Assembly: GCA_963854835.1 (NCBI GenBank)
Contig: OY978529.1
Coordinates: 4,560,501-4,624,500 of the forward strand
DNA from: Megamerina dolium
Taxonomy: Eukaryota > Arthropoda > Insecta > Diptera > Megamerinidae
Direction: 5' to 3'
DNA length: 64,000 nucleotides
Shown here: positions 56,518 to 64,000 of the stretch, piece by piece
Numbering within the stretch: position 1 is the first letter of the stretch
How the letters are laid out: each line of letters starts with the position of its first letter
Position numbers and translations under genes: made by a program
The notes under the pieces: model-generated
Seen by the model: only the letters and a program-made list of their open reading frames with translations
Database searches by the model: none
What the model was told of the DNA's origin: nothing

Positions 56518-56883
56518 CTGGCCTTCTGATCTATAGGTCGTGGGGTCAATCCCCGGCTGAAGCATAACAAAATTTAATATCGAAAAGATTTTTCTTTCGA
56601 ACGGTACCCACCAGCCGGCAAGAATTGGTAATTTTTACGGCAGTAACAATTTGCCGAATTTGCTTCTTAAAAGAGCTCTATAATAAAAACTAAGTTAAAG
56701 TGATATCACAATGATTCTGCAGCTCGGAACCGGCTAATATAAGTAGGTCCCTTCTAATACTGTCCAAATTTAACATGCACAACAGTATTGGAAGAGAAGC
56801 TCGGTGGTCTCACAATGGGACTTTCTGGCTTAAGTGTGTCCTCTTAGAGAGAGAGGGCAGCCACATAACCTAATCTAACCTAA
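56518..56883 (+). mobile_element. tRNA-derived SINE, type B, 5'-truncated in the head
   Basis: Starts at GGCCTTCTGATCTATAGGTC, has B box GGGTCAATCCCC, the body, and the type B tail (TCGGTGGTCTCACAATGGGA, CCTCTTAGAGAGAGAGGG, CATAACCTAATCTAACCTAA). No clear flanking duplication. Confidence 0.87.
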
Positions 56884-57041
56884 TAAATATTTCAATTTTC
56901 ATAATTTTTTGGGATTCGAAATGAAATGCAACTAGTCCGAAACAAAATACCAAGATCTCAATTATGTATAATATGATTTTCAAGTCTGATGGGCAAGACC
57001 ATGATAATTTTTTTGAGTGCCTTTATATCATCTGAGTTTAT

Positions 57042-58644
57042 TATACCCTGCATAATGCAATATGCATGGTATATTCATTTCGGTCAGATGTTTGTGTCCA
57101 CTTGAAGGAATCTCCGGAGATATAGACATAGATATATATTCGTGATCAGCGTCGATTAAATTTTCGATTTAACGATGTCCGTCCGTCCGTCCGTCCGTCC
57201 GTCCGTCCGTCCGTCTGTCTGTCACCTGGCTGGTTCGCACGATAACTTGAGTAAATATTGAGCTATTTCGATGAAATTTGGCATAAGTAATCTATGATCC
57301 AAGAGTACGTAGGGGATTGATATTGGGCATGATCGGTCAATAACCACGCCCACACCAAGCATTCAAAGCGACTAACCTCGAAATTTTCAAAATCTTTAAC
57401 TTGCTATAACTCACATAATATCCGACTTGGGACAACAATATTTGGCACATAGACTTATATTATACTACTATATAACCTCGCCAAAAGTGGTTGAGCCACG
57501 CCTACTTTTTAGCGTAGCTCTCATACAAAGTGTCTGTACTTCTTTTAAATTGAAACAGCTGTAACTTCTGCAATCTTCTGTCCAGAATAACCATAATTGA
57601 CACCTAGATTAACATGGTTATCGGAAATAATATGGCAGAAAATCAGTGTGCCACGCCCACTCGTTTTTGGGTCTCCCATACAAAGTTGCGGAAATTAAAA
57701 AAAATGTTACCGGTTATAACTTGCAAACTATTCAGCGTAGAATAACGAGATTTAAGGTGTGCATTAGTATTGTACGAGCAATTAGGCTCACAGGAAATGG
57801 GCGCACCACGCCCACTGTTTATCGTAGCCCCCATACAAATTTGAAATTGAAACAGCTGTAACTTCGACAATCTTCTGTCTAGAATAACCATAATTGACAC
57901 TTAGATTAATATCGTAGTCGAAAATAATCTGGCAGAAAATCAGTGTGCCACGCCCACTCCTTCAAGAGTCTCCCATACAAAGTCGAGGGAATTAAACTAA
58001 AACTTTTAAGCTCCATAACTTATAAACCATTTAGCGTAAAAGAACGAGATTTTAGGTATGTATTAGTATTGTAGGAGCAACTAAACTCACAGGAAATGGA
58101 CGCGCCACGCCCACTGTTGATAGTAGCCGCCATACAAAATGACCTAATTTCTTTTAAATTGAAATAGCTGTAACTTCTGTATGCTTCTGTCTAGAACAAT
58201 CATAATTAACACTTAGGTTAATATGGTAGTCGGAAATAATCTGCCGAAAAATCAGCGTACCATGCCCACTTCTTATTGGGGCTCCCATACAAAGTTGAGG
58301 AAATTAAACAAAAATGTTAACCACCATAACTTAGAAACTATTCAACGTAGGACACCAAATTTAAGGTGTGGATTAACGTTGAAAAATTAATTGGATTTAC
58401 TAGAAAGTGGTAAGCCACGCCCACTTTTATATAGCTCCCATACTAAGCCTCGGAATTATCTTAAAATCCTTTTACTTCGTCAAAGTCAACCATATTTCGG
58501 GTGTAAATTAGTAGTATATGCAAAAATTGTTTCTCGAAAAGTGGAAATAAAAGAAAAGTTGGATATTCGAGTAAACTTTTTATATATAAATCTACATATG
58601 CAGGGTATAGTTTGGTCGGCCCCAGCCGACTGTAAGGAGATTTT
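57042..58644 (+). mobile_element. Helentron/DINE-1-like non-autonomous element, 8 internal monomers
   Basis: Second, longer copy of the element at 27434-28676: same start (TATACCCTGCATAATGC), (GTCY)n at 57177-57222, same 3' inverted repeat (58595-58609), hairpin (58615-58630) and AAGGAGATTTTT end. Core motif positions 57344, 57496, 57651, 57806, 57949, 58105, 58260 and 58415 give spacings of 152, 155, 155, 143, 156, 155 and 155 bp. Compared with the first copy it has exactly two more monomers. Flanks share no sequence, so these are two insertions rather than one duplicated segment. Confidence 0.78.
57177..57222. repeat. (GTCY)n microsatellite inside the Helentron-like element
   Basis: About nine GTCC units followed by GTCTGTCTGTC; longer than in the first copy. 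Confidence 0.95.
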
Positions 58645-58722
58645 TGTTTTATCAATTTGGAGGTAACTTGCTAATAATGTTTCTTTTACATCGTAAAATA
58701 AAGAATTGCTACAACCTTCCAT

Positions 58723-59400
58723 TCATTCATTTTATATATATGTGGTCCTCTAACTCCTAATTGGAGCATTGGGCATCAACTACACATCTTCGTCAATGAA
58801 CTCGGTTTCATGCAAGGGATCGCAGCTCATTCCAAGATAGAGCAAGCGCATGCATTTCAGCTTCCGTAGAGCAGCGCCAGGTAAAACGTGGTCTACCAAT
58901 TCCTTGGCCTGCTTGTTGAAAAGGGTTCCAGTGTAGGGCCTGCTTTGACACATTTTCGTCGCTCTTTCTTAGCGTGTGACCGATCAACTGCCATTTCCTT
59001 TTACGGATTTCAAGTGCCACATCTAGCTGGTTGGCCTTTTTCAGCAGTTCGACGTTAGAGATTGTCCGAGGCCAGAAAATGCGGAAAATGGGTCGGAGAC
59101 AACGATTAATGAAGGTTTGGAGACGTTTCATAATAATCGCAGTAACTTTCCAGGTGGTGGAACCATACAGCAAAATAGACTTCACGCTTGTGTTAAATGT
59201 ACGTAGCTTGATGTTGAGTCTGATGTTGTTATTTTCCCATAATGGTGCGAGAATACCAAAAGCAATCTTAGCTCTACCAATTCTGCATTCAACATCCAAC
59301 TCGGAACCATCGTCCGCAGTTACCATGCATCCAAGTTAGCAAAACTTTTTCACGTTTTCGAACTTTGCTTTTGCTGGGCCTCAACACGCTATGGAACCAA
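58723..59400 (-). mobile_element. LINE 3' end with (TGAA)n tail (same group as 46174)
   Basis: Minus strand: C-terminal ORF (58808-59326), ~70-base 3' UTR and tail AATGAATGAATGG at 58720-58733. No RT palm; 5' end is truncated near 59350-59400. No target-site duplication found by eye. Confidence 0.8.
58808..59326 (-). pseudogene. LINE ORF C-terminus
   Basis: 172-codon open frame. It has ECRIGRAKIAFGILAPLWEN, NTSVKSILLYGSTTWKV, LQTFINRCLRPIFRIFWPRT and KRKWQLIGHTLRKSDENVSK ... LHWNPFQ ... GRPRFTWR ... ALSWNELRSLA. These follow in the same order as in the LINE at 46174. It looks nearly undamaged, suggesting a younger insertion, but the RT active site is missing. Confidence 0.83.
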
Positions 59401-61275
59401 AATACCGGATTCAATCCATTTTTTAGCTTCTCTGGATTTAAGATTTAAGGTGACCAAAGTGATCTCATCGAAAGTGATGAGATGAAAAATGCAATTTATC
59501 GTTTTTATTCCATTTGTAAATATCATGGATTTGAAAACTTCAATCTCTACTCCTACTCCTTCGTTATCTTAAAGGATGAAGTTTGATGATTCAAAAAAAA
59601 AAAAAAAATGAAAATTTATTCAAACAGGCAAACAAAAAATTGTCTTTTAACTTCATCTATTTGACCATTTATCCATCAAGTCATCAATTCATCAACCCCC
59701 ATTGATGCAAGTAGTTACACATTCATTTAATTCATTTTAATATGCTTGACCATCTATAGTCTTCAGTGATGTACTCTAACTCCTTTATTATTTTTTATTT
59801 TGTTACATTGCCTGAATATCCTTTTAGGTGATGAAGAAGAAATTGAAGCATCATTCACCACCTTCACTGCCATCACTATCAGTTATAGTTCACACATCAA
59901 CCAGCCAAATTATACCTTTGAGAGTAATTTAATGTGTTTCGTTTTTTTGTTTTGTTTTCTTTTCTTCTTTTTCTACTTTCTCGTTTATGTGTCCTTGTTG
60001 TTGTGGCATATGTGAGATATCCTTTGTGATTATACGAGTGTCCAAAGTTATTTATTCATTCTTTGATGTGGTTTTACACCAACAACTCATATACTCAATG
60101 TCTACACTTACTTGCTTTATACCACATACACTGTCATTCTTCATTATGACTTTGTTCTTCAAGTCGTGCCGTTCAAGTCCTTCAAATTGTACCTTATTAC
60201 AGAGGTGTGCTATGCACATACTCTATGTGAGTTGAAATCAGTTTGCATGATTTTCTTTGCTTTAGTTTTGGTTCGAATATATGAAATTATCAAATCATTG
60301 TATATAATAATATAAAAAATCCTACACATTCGTTTTTCATTATGATTATTGCTGCATGAAAATCATAAAAATCATATAGATTCCATTTCCAATACGATTC
60401 ATATATTTATGATGCATTAAATTATACTTCAGCTTATAAGAAGATCATACATACAGAGGACATACATATATCATATATCACATAAGCATCTCCGTATTTA
60501 TATTGAATTCTTTAAAGCATCATCCACAATTTTATGCATTTTCATTGCTTCACTAAAGGGTATTTGGTGAATGATGATATAAACGTGACATAAGCGAAAA
60601 AAATCGCCACCACCATTTCTCCACATATGTTCATCCATAAACTATGACAAGCAGGTGAGCAATTATATTATATTTTACTTAGAATAAAGCATCATAGATG
60701 ATAGCCTTTATGGTGTCATAAATCTCAAATTTATTAGCAAGATTAGTGGCTTAGAAATGGTCCATCACATCAAGCAAATAAAATGAATAGGGAACGGTAC
60801 TCGATGAAATAAAATTAAATATTATGAAATTTGAGATTTTGTTAAATTTTATATAACAAAATATCGAAAATATTTCATATTTCGATTAAGCAATATATCA
60901 GATAAACATGTAGAATAAAAAATTTTATTCACAACATCAGAAATCGCATTTTCGAACAAAAATCAAAGCAATGTCCTTAGTGTAAATTATTAGTGAAATT
61001 TTTTTTTCTTACAATAAAATTCCGTAGGTAATAGTATTTTATTTGGACTATCAATAGTCCCTAGATGGACGAGGTGACTAGAAGACTGGTTCCCTCTACA
61101 TTCTAATCTAATCTAAACTATCCATAACTCACAAAGATATCCTTGTGTAAATTTAATTTATAACAACTTTTTTTTTCTCATTTCTTGAATTTCCCATTTA
61201 AATTTTATTCAGAAAAATTGTCAATCATTATTGTATTCTCGTCGAAACTGACTATAATTTCCAAGAGCTTTGGTC
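59401..61275. other. No gene seen; AT-rich
   Basis: A-run at 59594-59609, T-rich 59935-59985; a TCTAA-repeat end at about 61103-61118. Frames at 59800-60315 are overlapping low-complexity hydrophobic sequences. Confidence 0.4.

Positions 61276-61310
<35 letters not shown>
61276..61310. repeat. (ATT)n microsatellite, 3' tail of I-like LINE
   Basis: About eleven uninterrupted ATT units (TAA on the element's strand). Confidence 0.95.
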
Positions 61311-61311
<1 letters not shown>

Positions 61312-61652
61312 GGCTATGAAGCACCGCGACCTGAAGTTCTTTTGTGTAGCCTTATTCCCAAACTAGCAGATCTCAAGACTATTTATAAATCTTGTCACTG
61401 CTGTGGGATTGATTTTAACTAGGTCCCTGGGAACTATGAATCCATTACCTAGGTAGTTTAGTCTGCGTCTAGCCACAGCTGGGCAATTGCAAAGGATGTG
61501 TTCTGCTGTTTCCTGCTCTTCAAGACAGAGTCGACAGAGTCGATCGTTGTTAATCACACCCATTTTCATCATGTGATAATTGAGTTTACAATGATCTGTT
61601 AATAGTTCAGTGTAGAGTTTGATGTCTTTTCTGCTGAGGTTCAAGAAGGCAT

Positions 61653-61964
61653 CTACGTCATCTGTACGTCGCTGTCTGCAATGACACCAGCCGGCTTTAT
61701 CACCAAGGACCTTGCTGTTTCCAGCAGTATGTCCTTGGCTAGTAAAGCCTTTAGCCTCTTGCGTCCAGCCCCGGACAGCTTCACCCTGTCGGTTTTGGAG
61801 TCATCCTTTAGGAGAACGTGTTCCTCCTCAGGGGTGATGTGAGGTCCAGCCGACTGCTGGCTAAGTTGGACGTCCATCTTCTCAAGACTGTTGGAAGAAG
61901 GACCGGATGCCCCCTCCGACTGATCTTGGTCCATGTTCTCAATAGATATGGGACCTGGTGTCAC
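61653..61964 (-). pseudogene. LINE ORF1-like remnant
   Basis: 103-codon frame with an acidic Ser/Glu/Gln-rich first half and the basic segment KLSGAGRKRLKALLAKD followed by ETARSLVIKPAG. A KLSGA-x-RKRLK motif is something I associate with the N-terminal part of I/R1-like ORF1 proteins. The zinc-knuckle part expected downstream is absent. The frame at 61939-62217 may hold more N-terminal sequence. Assignment rests on the neighbouring ORF2 end. Confidence 0.6.
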
Positions 61965-62690
61965 CTCCAGCTGATCGTGGAATATAATTTCCGTGACGTT
62001 TGGACCAAGTGCCCCCCTCCTTCACTGAAGTTTTTATGCTTTTAACCTCGTTTTGCACCTTTAAAGGTGTGCAGTCCATATTTGTATTTTCAAATTTAAA
62101 GTCCATAAGACCGCCCATGGATGCCCCCAATGGGAAAGCAAATTGAAACCTTAGATTCGCCAGACCTTGTACGGAGTTCGCTATTATGCTTGATTCTACC
62201 ACGTCAAGCAAGTTCACAGGGATAGTTGTTCCACCGCGATTTTAAGGGTTTATTTTAGGTCATTTATGAGTCAGTCCATGCCACAGACTGTCAAGACTAG
62301 TCCTTAACAGTCTATAGCATAAGCGGACTCTGCCTTGGGAGTTTTTCTTCTCCCCGGCACCACTATTAGATAACCCAAATCCAGCAGAGACATGACCGTA
62401 CTGAAAATAAGCTATTGGTCAGAAATAATAGCCGCACTTCCCCTAAGAGCGCACAAATTTGCTAGTGTCTAGGCAGGTAACCTGCTTACTCCCCGAGACG
62501 CTATACAAGCCATTCGGACTGCTAGCAAGCCCATAACGACTGACCAGGAATCGCAGTAAATTACTTTCAACTTGTGCGTCGTAGGTACTACTTAGTTTAC
62601 GTGCTGGACTATGGCACAGTCTTTCATGTGCCATGTTCCAGCTCATATTAAGCCCCTACACCACGACACGGTGACTACCTGAGAAGGGTA

Positions 62691-63015
62691 TAATTTTGAT
62701 CCAAATTTCCAAAACTATTATAGTCAAATTTTTGTAATTTCTTAAAAAATAATAAATTCCTTTTAAATGTCATTTGAGTGTCGAAGGTGTCGAATTAAAA
62801 TACTTACACTGAAAGTCCCATTTTACATAAATTCCAAGACTAATTTAGAAGATCTTTGGCAAATATTCGAATTAATTTTATCTCTCTAAAACAATAATTG
62901 TGAATTTTTTGTCAAATCTTGAGTCAGACTAGGTTTCACCAAAATATTTTCTTTTAAACAAGTCCCCAAAATAATGAAATCACTGCCAAAAAAAACCAAC
63001 ATTCCAAACCAAACC
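62691..63015. other. No feature seen
   Basis: AT-rich sequence without recognisable frame or repeat. Confidence 0.4.
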
Positions 63016-63386
63016 AAAAAAAAAATAAATATGTGGCACTTAAAGTCCCAAAGGGCTCATTGGCCGAGCTTCTCTTCCATTACTGTTGTGCGTCTTAAAT
63101 TTTGGACAATATTAGAAGGGACCTACTTATTTTAGCCGGTTCCGAACGGCAGAACACTTGTGACATCACTTTTTCTGAGCTTTGTCACAGAGTTCTTTTT
63201 AGAAGCTTTTTCATGGCAAGTTGTTACTGTCGGAAGAATTGCCAATTGCTTGCCAACAGGTGGGTACCGGAAGCTCGGCCAATAAGCCCTTTGGGGCTTT
63301 AAGTGCCACATATTTATTTATTTTTATCAGCCGGGGATTCAACACAATATCAGAAGGTCAACGCACTAACCATTGAGCTGCGGCAT
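63016..63386 (-). mobile_element. tRNA-derived SINE, type A, with an inverted tail piece inside
   Basis: Minus-strand SINE from its tail (GTGGCACTTAAAG at 63033) through the body (63100-63266) and the head (63327-63386, decayed B box and A box). At 63267-63326 about 45 bases of body/head junction are replaced by a plus-strand copy of the type A tail (see separate entry). Confidence 0.87.
63267..63326 (+). mobile_element. SINE type A tail, inverted, nested in another SINE
   Basis: GGAAGCTCGGCCAATAAGCC, TTTGGGGCTTTAAGTGCC and ATATTTATTTATTTTT on the plus strand. It starts at the same base of the SINE as the 67-bp insertion at 36243. Confidence 0.82.
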
Positions 63387-64000
63387 AAATACTTTAGTCC
63401 TATTAATTTTCAAAAAAAAAAAATAACTGGAATTTAAGCCTGAAACGAAAGATTTCCTTTCCTCATAATATTTGCAGAAATCTTGAATCATAGATCATAA
63501 GCCATTCAAATGGATAAATATATGTGAAAATAATGTCTCTTCATTATTCTTACTACATATTACTGGTTTTCCACTTATGCTCATAGGCTAGTTAGCATAA
63601 TATTTCTTATTCTGTTACATCTTTGCCTTCAATTTATTGCGAATTTTTATCATTTCCGCCATCATGAAATACGTGATAGTCTCATCATATTTTTCGAATC
63701 AACACCACCAACACCAATAGTAACAGCAACAGCAACACCAGCTAGTATGGCAATTCATACTCGTAAGTACATTGCAGATGCGTAGACAGACATCATTTAT
63801 CATCGACTGCTAGAGTGTGTTGCGCAGCGCATGCGCAGTACTACGTATATAACGCTTCCTCACTGGTGAATGTGAAATGTGCAATGAGTTTCGTTGGCAT
63901 TGCGCTGGCGAATAAATTGCACACATCTGTCAACCTTTTGAATTAGCCATTAAGGCATTTAAATGTGCAACATTAATAACTGACAATGCCGACATTGTCG
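63387..64000. other. No gene seen; promoter-like words near the edge
   Basis: Less AT-rich at 63700-63900. GCAACAGCAACACC-type repeats at 63724-63740, a GCGCATGCGCA site (63827-63837) and TATATAA (63846-63852). No frame of note downstream to the window end. Confidence 0.4.
63821..63852 (+). promoter_or_regulatory. Candidate promoter: NRF1/Ewg-like site plus TATA-like word
   Basis: TGCGCAGCGCATGCGCA contains the palindromic GCGCATGCGC core bound by NRF1-family factors in animals; TATATAA follows 9 bases later. Purely motif-based; no transcript or downstream exon is visible. Confidence 0.25.

Larger units (their letters stand above)
61276..62690 (-). mobile_element. I-like LINE, internally deleted, with (TAA)n tail
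   Basis: Minus strand from right: a non-coding 5' region (about 62220-62690), an ORF1-like part (61653-62217), then a direct jump to the ORF2 C-terminus (61363-61650) with RKDIKLYTELLTDHCKLNYH and CRLCLEEQETAEHILCNCPA, a ~50-base 3' UTR and a pure (TAA)n tail (ATT on plus, 61276-61310). TAA-repeat tails are characteristic of I-clade elements. Nearly all of ORF2 is missing. Confidence 0.8.

Noticed and set aside
27434..58644. One segmental duplication explaining both Helentron-like copies
   Set aside because: Similarity stops exactly at the TATACCCTG start and the AAGGAGATTTTT end; flanks are unrelated, so these are separate insertions.

Overview
The window looks like heterochromatin-like or intergenic/intronic DNA from a fly (Diptera; a tephritid-type fly is my best guess, not proven). 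It is AT-rich, has no intact host gene that I can recognise, and is packed with broken transposable elements typical of insects: RTE-, I/LOA/R1- and Jockey-type non-LTR retrotransposons, three mariner-like families (one with a D-x41-D type transposase like the 'rosa' group known from fruit flies), Helentron/DINE-1-like elements with (GTCY)n microsatellites, and an abundant tRNA-derived SINE. Every transposase or reverse transcriptase reading frame I checked carries stops, frameshifts or deletions.

Layout. 1-4.3 kb: a SINE head, an RNase-H LINE fragment, an RTE fragment and a full-length rosa-like mariner. 4.3-9.9 kb: AT-rich unique sequence with one SINE and relics of a ~160-bp repeat. 10-13 kb: RTE scrap, two RNase-H LINE fragments, a 117-bp tandem duplication and a SINE. 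13-16.8 kb: AT-rich sequence, a SINE and microsatellites. 16.9-18.6 kb: degenerate ~160-bp satellite array broken by an RTE copy. 20.2-22.7 kb: second rosa-like mariner (with a SINE inside) and a deleted DD34D-type mariner. 24.6-26.2 kb: satellite relic, then a SINE split by an RTE copy. 27.4-28.7 kb: first Helentron-like element. 29.8-31.3 kb: mariner split by a SINE with a perfect 13-bp target-site duplication. 33-38.8 kb: SINE pieces, rosa relic, Jockey fragment, mariner relic. 40.2-45.9 kb: mariner, RTE, SINE, RTE with a perfect 14-bp duplication, LINE fragment. 45.9-47.9 kb: ~150-bp array interrupted by a LINE with a (GGAT)n tail. 49.7-52.5 kb: mariner and RNase-H LINE. 54.5-56.9 kb: ~28-bp degenerate minisatellite interrupted by an internally deleted RTE, then a SINE. 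57.0-58.7 kb: second Helentron-like element. 58.7-62.7 kb: two LINE remnants. 63.0-64 kb: a rearranged SINE and a promoter-like stretch at the edge.

How the parts relate. The most informative signals are relations between repeats. One SINE family has a single tRNA-like head and body but two different 3' tails: type B matches the 3' end of an RNase-H LINE in this window, and type A partly resembles the 3' end of the RTE family, suggesting tail exchange between two LINE partners. The two Helentron-like elements contain an internal ~155-bp tandem array and differ by exactly two monomers; a free-standing array elsewhere (45.9-47.9 kb) has the same spacing and the same CCACGCCYAC core, suggesting that satellite-like arrays arose from these elements. 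Nested insertions with target-site duplications give a relative order of activity.

All family assignments are from reading motifs by eye; no database search was possible. Element borders without target-site duplications are approximate to about 10-30 bases.
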